64,000 nt of DNA from JAAYAY01 sp963674575. GTDB taxonomy: Bacteria > Planctomycetota > Planctomycetia > Pirellulales > Thermoguttaceae. Within the stretch, counting starts at the first letter, position 1, and every line of letters starts with the position of its first letter. The translations under genes were made by a program, and so were the position numbers. Positions 27,793 through 35,166 of this stretch are shown piece by piece. The notes beneath the pieces are model-generated. The model made no database searches. It was not told the DNA's origin and saw only the letters and a list, made by a program, of their open reading frames with translations. The stretch covers positions 248,001-312,000 of the forward strand of contig CAXXQT010000010.1 of the NCBI GenBank assembly GCA_963674575.2, given 5' to 3'.

Positions 27793-30700
27793 ATGGCCAA
27801 ATCCATACGTTGTAGCGTCAGCCTCTACTCGGCGCTGTTTTTCGCCTCGCTCCTGTCCTTCTCGGGCTCTCTTGCCGCACAGGAGACGGACTATCTCAGC
27901 GACCGGGCGTCGGGGATCGTGCTGGAGATCAAGCAGGGCTGGGGCGACTTCGGCTACGATGTGGCCACGGCCCGGGCCGGCGGTCAGGGGGCCCCGCTTC
28001 AGATCGGCGAGCAGAAGTTCGACCGCGGCCTGGGGCACCACGCCAATGGCGAGATCGTCATCCCGCTGCACGGACGCTATACGCGATTTCGCGCCCAGGT
28101 CGGTATTCAGTGGCAGGGCGGTAAGAAGGGAAGCGTCGTGTTTCGTGTTTCTGTTGACGGCGAGGTGAAATTCGAAACGGGTCCCATGTCGGACAGCGAT
28201 CCGGCCCGTACGGTCGACATTCCCCTGGCGGGTGCGCAGGAACTGCGCCTGACGGCCAGTGATTCCGGCGACGGCATCGGCTGCGACATGGCCGACTGGG
28301 CCGAGGCGAGGCTCGATCGCGATGGGCGAGTGCCGCTGTTTGGAGAAAGCCGTGTTTGTCTTAACGGAGAACCGGCGCCGGTGCGAAGTCGGGCGGCGGG
28401 CGGATTCTCGCTGATTGCTGCCGAAGCGAGCCCCCAGGTCGCCGTCATGGAAGAGGCCAATGCCTGGACGGTTTGTGTGGACGAAAAAGAAAACGTCGAA
28501 TGGACGATTCCCGTCAAGTGTTCCGCGGGCCCCATGCAGTTCATGGCCGACGTGAGTCTGCCCCGATTGGGGTCGGCCGAGGTTGAATTGGCCCTGGCCG
28601 GCAAGCGGACCACGCAAACCGTTCGTCATGGCGACCGCGTGACACTCGCCATTGACCCGGTCAGCCTGTCGGACGATAGCAACCTCGTCTTGACCACGCG
28701 GGGCGCGGGAGAGGAAGCGGCCGTTCGCTGGTCCAATCTGCGGTATGTTTTTGAGGACAACGAGTTTCCCATTGCGCTGATCTGTCCGCCCGCGGACGAA
28801 TCGATTCCGCCTCGCGAGCTGCCTGCCATGCGGGCTTCGATCGAAACGGAATTAGTCGAGTGGGACTGGCGGATGCAGGACGGCATCGGCACCCAGCGCG
28901 AGCCTCGAACCTGGCAACAGGCCATCGCCCTGACCCTCGATCGCGGCGATCAACTCATTCAAGCCCTTCCTTCCCCAGCGAAGCGAGGGGGAGGGCCAGG
29001 GAGGGGGCAGAATCTTCAGCAGCCTTCCATCGAAAACCTGGCGGCCCAATGGCAATCCCTCCGAGCCGATTTCGACAAGCTCGCAGCCGACAACGGCACA
29101 ACCGATGCCGCTTGGGAGCAACTCTGGCTGCAAACCCATCAGCTTCGCCGTCAGATCGCGTTGGCCAATCCGCTTGCCAACGTCGGTCCGCTGGTGTTCG
29201 TCAAGCAGGCGCCCAGCGGGTTCAGCCATCAACTGACTCAGTACGCCGGCCATCGTGCGCGGCCGGGCGGCGGGATCTATGTGCTGGACGCACCGGGCCA
29301 GTCCATGCGGGTTCGGCGGCTGGATCACGGCTTGCCCGAGGGTAGCCCGATGCATCTGGACGTTTCCTGGGACGGGCAGCGGATCCTGTTCGCCCATTGC
29401 GAAACGGATCCCAACGCCACCCAGTGGCAGGCCAACATGGGCCAGTTCTATCACCTTTACGAACTGTCGGCCGACGGCTCGGATCTGCGTCAGTTGACGG
29501 AAGGGGAGGTGGACGATTTTGCCCCCCGCTATCTGCCCGACGGCAAGATCCTCTTCATCTCCACGCGACGGGGCGGATTCCACCGTTGCGGACGCGGCCC
29601 TTGCCGGGTCTATACGATGGCGACGGCCGACGGCGACGGCTCCAACATCCGCGTGATCTCCTTTCATGAGACCCACGAGTGGGACCCGGCGGTGCTCAAC
29701 GATGGACGGGTCATCTACACCCGTTGGGATTACGTGGATCGGCACGCGGTGCACTATCAGCAATTGTGGTCGGTGCGACCGGACGGCAGCGATGTGCGGA
29801 TCTTCTACGGCAACAACACGCTTAACCCGGTCGGCGTGTGGGAAGCTCGCCCCGTTCCCGGTTCGAACAAGGTGATGGCCACGGCCGCGGCCCACCATGC
29901 GATGACGGCCGGCTCGATCATCCTGCTGGATGTGACCAAGGGCGTCGACGGGCTGGAACCGATCACGCGACTCACGCCCGACGCCCTGTTCCCGGAGAGC
30001 GAAGCCCGGGTGGAACGTTGGTTCAACGCCACGGGCGTGACCGAGCCGCCGGAGATGCCCGTGGAGGAGAAGCGATGGCCCAACCATTGCTACCGCACGC
30101 CCTGTCCGCTCTCGGAGGACTTCTTCCTGGCCGCTTACAGCTTCGATCCGCTGGTGGGCGAGCCTTTTGCCAACCGGCCCAACATGTTCGGGATCTACCT
30201 GGTGGATCGCTTTGGCAACAAGGAACTGCTCTATCGCGATGCGGCCATTGGCAGCTTGTGGGCCATGCCGCTGGCGCCGCGGAAGCGTGCACCGGCGCTG
30301 CCCTCCATGTTGACGGACGATGCGACCGGCGAGGGGACGTTCCTCTTGCGCGACGTCTACGCGAGCTGGCCCGTGCTTTCCGAATCGGACGGCGCCGTGA
30401 AGGCCCTGCGGATCGTCCAGGTTCTGCCCAAGACGACTCCCCATTCCAACACGCCGCGTGTAGGCCTGGCCAATGCCTCGCCCGGCAAGCAGGTGCTTGG
30501 CACGGCGCCGGTGGAGGCGGACGGCTCGGCTTTCTTCCACGCCCCGGCGGGCATACCCTTGGCGTTTCAGGCCCTGGATGAGCGAGGCATGGCCATTCAG
30601 ACCATGCGGAGCATCACCTACCTGCAGCCGGGCGAACAGACCAGTTGCGTGGGCTGTCACGAGCACCGTACGACCGCCCCGGGCGTCCACGCAGGGGCCC

Positions 30701-31158
30701 TGGCGGCGTTTCGGGAACCGTCGTCGATCAAGCCGGGCCCCGACGGTTCGCGTCCCTTCAGCTATCCGATTCTCGTTCAGCCGGTTCTCGACAAGCACTG
30801 CGTTTCGTGCCACGGCGGCGAGAAGACCGAGGGCGGCATCGACTTGACGGGCGCGCCCGATGGCCAGTTTTCGCGCTCCTACAACGCCCTGGTGCGGTTG
30901 GTTCCCTTCTCCCAATGGCAGGGCACGCCCCAGGCCAACCACGAGCCGCTCACCCATCCCAACCAGTTTGGCGCCCGGGCAAGCAGTCTCATGAAGCTGC
31001 TGGAGGACGGGCACGAGAACGTGAAACTCTCCGCGGAAGACTACGAGCGGCTGATCACGTGGATGGACGCCAACGCGCTTTTCTACGGCACGTTCGATCC
31101 GGCAGACCAGGCTCGGCAGCAGCGGGGCGAGCGGATCGCAGGGCCGGCGTTGGAGTGA
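27793..31158 (+). CDS. NPCBM domain, hydrazine-synthase-alpha-like propeller, C-terminal diheme protein
   Basis: From the ATG at 27793 the protein has 1,121 residues. After a signal peptide (1-32, ending SLAAQ) lies an NPCBM-type carbohydrate-binding domain (about 35-180, KFDRGLGHHANGEI, DMADWAEARL). The centre (about 460-930) has TolB/PD40-like repeats (LDVSWDGQRILFAH, ADGSDLRQLTEGEVDDFAP, RYLPDGKILFIS) resembling the middle domain of hydrazine synthase alpha. Two c-type heme motifs follow: CVGCH (952-956) and CVSCH (1003-1007). No anammox genes are nearby, so hydrazine synthesis is not implied. A periplasmic redox or sugar-acting role is more likely. A short palindromic repeat is embedded in frame near residues 391-408. 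Confidence 0.82.
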   Translation: MAKSIRCSVSLYSALFFASLLSFSGSLAAQETDYLSDRASGIVLEIKQGWGDFGYDVATARAGGQGAPLQIGEQKFDRGLGHHANGEIVIPLHGRYTRFRAQVGIQWQGGKKGSVVFRVSVDGEVKFETGPMSDSDPARTVDIPLAGAQELRLTASDSGDGIGCDMADWAEARLDRDGRVPLFGESRVCLNGEPAPVRSRAAGGFSLIAAEASPQVAVMEEANAWTVCVDEKENVEWTIPVKCSAGPMQFMADVSLPRLGSAEVELALAGKRTTQTVRHGDRVTLAIDPVSLSDDSNLVLTTRGAGEEAAVRWSNLRYVFEDNEFPIALICPPADESIPPRELPAMRASIETELVEWDWRMQDGIGTQREPRTWQQAIALTLDRGDQLIQALPSPAKRGGGPGRGQNLQQPSIENLAAQWQSLRADFDKLAADNGTTDAAWEQLWLQTHQLRRQIALANPLANVGPLVFVKQAPSGFSHQLTQYAGHRARPGGGIYVLDAPGQSMRVRRLDHGLPEGSPMHLDVSWDGQRILFAHCETDPNATQWQANMGQFYHLYELSADGSDLRQLTEGEVDDFAPRYLPDGKILFISTRRGGFHRCGRGPCRVYTMATADGDGSNIRVISFHETHEWDPAVLNDGRVIYTRWDYVDRHAVHYQQLWSVRPDGSDVRIFYGNNTLNPVGVWEARPVPGSNKVMATAAAHHAMTAGSIILLDVTKGVDGLEPITRLTPDALFPESEARVERWFNATGVTEPPEMPVEEKRWPNHCYRTPCPLSEDFFLAAYSFDPLVGEPFANRPNMFGIYLVDRFGNKELLYRDAAIGSLWAMPLAPRKRAPALPSMLTDDATGEGTFLLRDVYASWPVLSESDGAVKALRIVQVLPKTTPHSNTPRVGLANASPGKQVLGTAPVEADGSAFFHAPAGIPLAFQALDERGMAIQTMRSITYLQPGEQTSCVGCHEHRTTAPGVHAGALAAFREPSSIKPGPDGSRPFSYPILVQPVLDKHCVSCHGGEKTEGGIDLTGAPDGQFSRSYNALVRLVPFSQWQGTPQANHEPLTHPNQFGARASSLMKLLEDGHENVKLSAEDYERLITWMDANALFYGTFDPADQARQQRGERIAGPALE
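28964..29016 (+). repeat. Dispersed palindromic repeat, copy 2, inside a coding region
   Basis: This stretch encodes LPSPAKRGGGPGRGQNL-like residues within the NPCBM/diheme protein. It matches the 21546-21602 repeat read on the minus strand (CCCAGCGA, GAGGGGGAGGGCC, GGGAGGGGGC blocks). The copy keeps the reading frame open and falls in the linker between domains, which suggests a tolerated insertion. Confidence 0.7.
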
Positions 31159-31385
31159 GAAGTTGGGGACCCGCAAGCGTTCTTTTTGGCCCGTCCTATC
31201 CGGTTTTCCGTTTCACCTATCACCGCTGCCCACTTTGAAGACGCATCTGATAGAACCGTCACGATGGCTCTGCTGGGGGGACGACGGCTGGATTCTAGGT
31301 CCATGGCACAAAGCGCGTCTCCGTCGGATTCCGTGTTTCTCTTGTCGTGGTATACCAACCTTGTACCCACAAAGGAGCAGAACCC

Positions 31386-31604
31386 ATGCAGATCGAGCTT
31401 CCCCCTGAACTTGAACCCTTCGTCGAACAGGAATTCGCGACGGGACGCTATGCGACGCGCGAAGAGGTTCTTGTCCAAGCGCTTCGCTGGCTTCGCGAGG
31501 AGCGGCAGGAGGCGATCTCGGGAATCAGGCAGGGCCTTGATGATGTCGCTGCGGGACGGACGCAGTCGCTCGCCGAGGAATATGATGAACTTCGTGCTGA
31601 TTGA
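31386..31604 (+). CDS. ParD/CopG-type antitoxin
   Basis: The 72-residue protein reads MQIELPPELEPFVEQEF, then TGRYATREEVLVQALRWLRE, the ribbon-helix-helix layout of ParD/CopG antitoxins, with an acidic C-terminal tail that would bind a toxin. AAAGGAG lies 9 nt before the ATG at 31386. An in-frame GTG at 31347 is not supported. Ribbon-helix-helix antitoxins repress their own operon. The next ORF overlaps its end by about 20 nt, as toxin genes often do, but that ORF does not look like ParE. Confidence 0.85.
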   Translation: MQIELPPELEPFVEQEFATGRYATREEVLVQALRWLREERQEAISGIRQGLDDVAAGRTQSLAEEYDELRAD

Positions 31605-31890
31605 CTTGGTCTCACAACGTGATGCCGTTCGTGCTTTTCTTGACGGTGTTGATGTGGCTGCGCGGGTTGAGTGGTTGCGATCTTGGGGAGAACTACACAC
31701 GATCACGGAACGCCCGCCGTTCCCGGCATCTTTTGTATTTGAATCTCGCCTCGGCTTGCGAGCAGGCTTCTTTTTTGATGAAGCCGGCGACTTTGTACTA
31801 CTAACCTCAAAGATCGTTAAGTTTTTGACAAAGTTATCAGGCAGCGGTGGCGTTAAGTTGTTGGAGCGTAGCGTGTTGTGTTTGGAGTAG
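31582..31890 (+). pseudogene. Partner gene of the antitoxin, apparently interrupted near its 3' end by the mobile element
   Basis: It starts at ATGATGAAC (31582), overlapping the antitoxin gene. The first 71 residues (FVLIDLVSQRDAVRAFLDG, then PASFVFESRLGLRAGFFFDE and AGDFV) look like a compact folded protein. From 31797 on, the frame reads through the end of the adjacent element (LTSKIVKFLTKLSG onward) to a stop at 31890. If 31797-33507 is removed, the frame continues GTT GGC GAT AAT TGC ACA TTC CGG TAG, giving a 79-residue protein ending VGDNCTFR. Its family is not recognised. Context suggests the toxin or accessory half of a toxin-antitoxin pair. Confidence 0.55.
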
Positions 31891-33387
31891 GGCGGTGACG
31901 ATTTGGCGGCCTTTGGTTGTCATGTGGTAACGGCGGCGTTGGGGTGATTTTCGGATAAGACCATGAGCTCGAAGGATACGAAGACGGTAAGAGACCTTCG
32001 ACGCAATGCGAGCACGTTGGGTCTTGTCGTCGGACTTCGTGGGATACAGGCGGGAAGCCACATCGCGGTTGCAGAATCCTTCGATGGCCAGTTGTCCGTC
32101 GCTGATCGCTTCCAGGAGTTTCCGGTCCTGCTCGGACCATGGCCGCAAGGCGCGGTAACGTGTACCGTCTTTTCGCGTCGGACGGCACACCTTGGCGGCC
32201 AACTGAGCAACCGGCGTGGATGTATCGAGCGACGCCAGCGCTTCGGCATAACGGTCGTTGGACTGCTGAGACACCTCGGCGCGGCGATGCATATCGGCCA
32301 CGCCCCTGCGCATGGGACGCCACGATTTTGGGCCGTTCGGGTCGTTTTCGGTCGAACGGTACGATTGAAAGGCGTGGGGGTTGTTGATCGTCGTTTCGAT
32401 TCGCAGAAGAGAACCGCCTTTATCGTATACCTTGATGGAGTTGCCGAAAGCCTGATGTTTCACGCGAACGCCTTCCGGTCGATCCTTGTAGTCGCTGATC
32501 ACCTCACCCTGATAACGGCGGTCCGGACGTTTGCCCAAGAACCGCAAGACGTCACGGCTATCGAAGGTGGCAATGGCTCCGCGGGTAAGTTGTGGATAGA
32601 ACTTTGCCAAGGCTTCCGAGGACGTGAAGGCAATGTCTGTGGCCCACTCCGTCTGGAAAGCCGACCAGTAGTACGACATTCCCTGGGAACGGAACATTCG
32701 CCCGTGCGCGGGATTCAGTCTTCTTGCCACGGCATCGAGCACCTTTGGCCAGTTGGTCTTGTGCATCCGGTCCATGATCGTTTGAGCCTTGGCGAAATCC
32801 TCGATCCACGGAAAGCCGTTCTTGTACCGCTCGTACGGCAGGCCGGATTCATCCATCCGTCGCGAAAGCCACTCTCGACCGTTGAGACAGACCTGGATGG
32901 GAAACGGAAACCAAGTCTGAATTCGGGCCGACATGAAGCCGAATCGAGGGTCGATCCAATAGTGGTAGAGAAACTTGCACTTGCGCGTGCGAGATATCAA
33001 CTCGAGTTTCTTCTTGTCGCGGTTGCGGTAGATGTCATAAGTCTGGCAGGGTTCGACGCAAGTCAACACGCAGATCAGCCCGTCTTGCACGTCGTCATTC
33101 ATAGCGATCTCGCGGGCGATTTCGTCCTTGCGATCTTTGGGCGACGCAAGATACTCCACCGGTCGCCCCGTTTCTTGAGCCGCCGCCAGCGAGGCGTCGA
33201 TCAATCGTGCCGTCATGGCCTGGGCATGGTCGCCGAAGTTCTTCAACAGAACCCCCGCACGACTGAGATAACCCATCATACCCTCCACAAAGGTGAGCAT
33301 CCGCAAGGTGCCACGAAGAACAATCCGGTCCCAACCGCTCAATTCTCCCGTGACGTGTTCCGCATGTTGTGGTACAAGAGCGTTCAT
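31837..33387 (-). CDS. Uncharacterised winged-helix protein of a probably mobile family
   Basis: The 516-residue product has an N-terminal block WDRIVLRGTLRMLTFVEGM and a middle part with FLYHYWIDPRFGFMSARIQT and a PFPIQVCLNGREWLSRRM segment. The motif IKVYDKGGSLLRIETTINNP precedes a C-terminal winged-helix domain (about 430-505, NRDVASRLYP, KVSYRLRILRAHGLIRKS). From memory this family occurs sporadically and in several copies in planctomycetes and other phyla, annotated only as hypothetical. The IKVYDK/RIETT motif recalls nucleic-acid-processing initiator proteins, but this is a weak resemblance. The start codon at 33387 follows AGAGGA by about 5 nt, and that site lies inside a hairpin. Confidence 0.75.
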   Translation of the reverse strand: MNALVPQHAEHVTGELSGWDRIVLRGTLRMLTFVEGMMGYLSRAGVLLKNFGDHAQAMTARLIDASLAAAQETGRPVEYLASPKDRKDEIAREIAMNDDVQDGLICVLTCVEPCQTYDIYRNRDKKKLELISRTRKCKFLYHYWIDPRFGFMSARIQTWFPFPIQVCLNGREWLSRRMDESGLPYERYKNGFPWIEDFAKAQTIMDRMHKTNWPKVLDAVARRLNPAHGRMFRSQGMSYYWSAFQTEWATDIAFTSSEALAKFYPQLTRGAIATFDSRDVLRFLGKRPDRRYQGEVISDYKDRPEGVRVKHQAFGNSIKVYDKGGSLLRIETTINNPHAFQSYRSTENDPNGPKSWRPMRRGVADMHRRAEVSQQSNDRYAEALASLDTSTPVAQLAAKVCRPTRKDGTRYRALRPWSEQDRKLLEAISDGQLAIEGFCNRDVASRLYPTKSDDKTQRARIASKVSYRLRILRAHGLIRKSPQRRRYHMTTKGRQIVTALLQTQHATLQQLNATAA

Positions 33388-33452
33388 GGCGTTCCTCTTT
33401 TGGGTAAACGTTTTCGGTTACAAAAACATTTACCTCACAAAAGGCGGAACGC
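33388..33452 (-). promoter_or_regulatory. Hairpin that buries the ribosome-binding site of the mobile-element ORF
   Basis: On the minus strand the arm GGCGTTCCgcCTTTTG (33452 down to 33437) pairs with CAAAAGaGGAACGCC (33402 down to 33388). Inside them GGTAAA (33434-33429) can pair with TTTACC (33407-33402), except the last base of that block, which the outer arm also uses. The 3' arm contains the ribosome-binding site AGAGGA and ends exactly at the ATG, so folded RNA would be poorly translated. Insertion sequences such as IS10 and IS200 use comparable structures against read-through transcripts. Confidence 0.65.
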
Positions 33453-33728
33453 CTTTTTCAATCACTTTGGTTGCGGCCGAGCGTCAGCGAGGCCGCGCTG
33501 GGTTTGTTGGCGATAATTGCACATTCCGGTAGACTACCCGTTGACGTTCTACCTCCCGTTCCAGAAATCGACCGATGAACAACACTACCTGCCCGCTGGG
33601 CCGCGAATGTGCGGTCTGCACGTGTCAGGCAGAGACTGTCCATGAAGTTCGCCGGACGAAAGAAGGGGGCGATGACGCGACACGGCTTCAAGAAGTCGTG
33701 CCACCTGCGCAGTCGAACGAGCTGGCGT
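33453..33728. other. Right end of the element and intergenic DNA
   Basis: This stretch holds the subterminal palindrome GCGGCC...GGCCGC (33473-33496), the second TTTGT (33503-33507) and the putative displaced 3' end of the antitoxin partner (33508-33532). No intact gene is seen. Confidence 0.5.
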
Positions 33729-34835
33729 CTAGTTGGACCGGCATGACAGCCGCGACGATTGAGATCGTTTCCACAGCCCGTGCCACAGGGCGATTGCCAT
33801 GAGCACGAACCCCGCCAGCGTCCAGACGACGAAATTCACCACAACCGGAACGAGGACAAGCGGGGCGCCGGCCAGTGGGGAGGCGACAAGGGCGAAGACG
33901 AACAAGACGGCGAGCAACATCTTCACGCGAGGAAGTTCGCGTTCGTCCACGGGCGCTTCGTGCCCGGTCAGCGGTTCACGACGGGGCTGCAAATAGAGTC
34001 CCAGGATGGTGACGGCGTAGATGGCAAGGGTCAGCAGTTGGACGGAGGTGGAGGGGAGTCCGTCCGGGCGCAGATAGGGGTAGGTGATGCCGTAGAGCAT
34101 GGCCAGGTAAGCGCACACGCCGATGAATCCGCGCCGCCCAAAGACAACAACTGAATGCTCGTCCTCGGCGGACGCCTTCCCCCGAGCCCACCTTGCGAGC
34201 ACGTAGAGGCCGGCGACGGCGAATGCCAGGTTCGCCGCCAGGTTGAGTGGGCCGCCGGAATTCATGGCCATGACCGAGCCGAAGCAGAAAATCGTGTAAA
34301 TCTGAAGGAAGCGGGCGGAGCGGCTCTTGCCCGTGAGCCACGCCAGATCGGGGAACAGCCGGCGCAAGGATGGGTAGATCAGACAGGCGATGGCCAAGGG
34401 CAGAATGAAGGAGATGAGGGGATGAAAGAAGAACACCATGCTGATTTCGGAGAACCCGAAGGGCCCAATGTTGCCCAAGGCCAGGTGGCCGTCGCCGCCA
34501 TAGCCGTGCCAGATCACCTTGGTGATCCAGCCTTCGTAGAGCCCATACAAGACGCCCCACAGGTAGAGCGAGGAGAGTGACGTTCTGCCGGTGTAGACGG
34601 CGAGGGATGTGAAGAAGAAAAAATGGGCAAAGTAGAGCCAGAACGTGACGAGCAATGTCCACGGACTCCAGAGCCCCGGGCCGACCGAGGCGCCGGACAG
34701 GACTTCGGCACAGATGAGGACAATCAGGCCGACAAGCAGCCGCGACGGGACGACTCGCGGGGGCGCGTGTGTCGCTGGTTCCTGCTGGTCCGGTGGGGTC
34801 TCGTCCGATGAGATGTGCTTGGCGCGCGGAATCAT
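33729..34835 (-). CDS. Polytopic membrane protein of unknown function
   Basis: The 368-residue protein has a polar Pro-rich N-terminus and about nine hydrophobic segments, beginning LLVGLIVLICAEVLSGASVG. The sequence GYGGDGHLALGNIGPFGFSE between helices is distinctive. No transporter or enzyme motif was recognised. It starts 331 nt from the divergent antiporter gene, so the two may share a control region. The ATG at 34835 was taken because no better start was seen. Confidence 0.72.
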   Translation of the reverse strand: MIPRAKHISSDETPPDQQEPATHAPPRVVPSRLLVGLIVLICAEVLSGASVGPGLWSPWTLLVTFWLYFAHFFFFTSLAVYTGRTSLSSLYLWGVLYGLYEGWITKVIWHGYGGDGHLALGNIGPFGFSEISMVFFFHPLISFILPLAIACLIYPSLRRLFPDLAWLTGKSRSARFLQIYTIFCFGSVMAMNSGGPLNLAANLAFAVAGLYVLARWARGKASAEDEHSVVVFGRRGFIGVCAYLAMLYGITYPYLRPDGLPSTSVQLLTLAIYAVTILGLYLQPRREPLTGHEAPVDERELPRVKMLLAVLFVFALVASPLAGAPLVLVPVVVNFVVWTLAGFVLMAIALWHGLWKRSQSSRLSCRSN

Positions 34836-35166
34836 GGCGGTTTCTGTCGGAGAGGAGGGTGGAGGAGAGATGGCCGAGGTGTCGAAAGACTTCTGTGCCT
34901 AAGTTGTTGTTCGTTCGGCCTGAGCCAATATTGGGCAACTCCTAAGGATTTTGAACGATTCCTTGAAAGGAACCGATGCAGGCGGCTTCTGCCGTCTTCC
35001 CGCTCCAGGATGGCCGGCGGGTGGACACCGCACGGTTGTCGGCATACGATTTCGTGTTGAAACTCCCGGGGCGACACGATAGCAAGTGTCGTTGCTCGCT
35101 CCGCGAACAAGCGCCTCTTCGCTCCAGCGAAGAGCAACTGAATGCGACGATCGAGAGACGGCACTT
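34836..35166. other. Divergent intergenic region with leader hairpins
   Basis: These 331 bases include GCGACAC/GTGTCG arms near 35071-35091 and a perfect 9-bp hairpin CTCTTCGCT/AGCGAAGAG (35115-35134) just ahead of the antiporter start. They could be part of its leader RNA. No gene was found. Confidence 0.5.

Larger units (their letters stand above)
31797..33502 (-). mobile_element. Putative mobile element of an undescribed type, about 1.7 kb, with a 5-bp direct repeat
   Basis: Proposed limits come from a 5-bp direct repeat TTTGT at 31792-31796 and 33503-33507. Removing one copy plus the intervening DNA restores a reading frame in the gene at 31582. The element carries one ORF (31837-33387, minus) of an uncharacterised winged-helix family. 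A hairpin covers the ORF's ribosome-binding site (33388-33452), and a subterminal palindrome GCGGCC...GGCCGC lies at 33473-33496. No terminal inverted repeats were found. Boundaries are inferred and could be off by several bases. The ORF has no transposase motif that I recognise. Confidence 0.5.

Noticed and set aside
28852..31176. Long minus-strand frame across the NPCBM/diheme gene
   Set aside because: The plus strand has a signal peptide, propeller repeats and CxxCH motifs. The reverse frame has none.
31963..33516. Plus-strand frame of 517 codons across the mobile-element ORF
   Set aside because: It mirrors the minus-strand ORF and lacks recognisable motifs. The minus-strand product has coherent helical and winged-helix segments and a ribosome-binding site.
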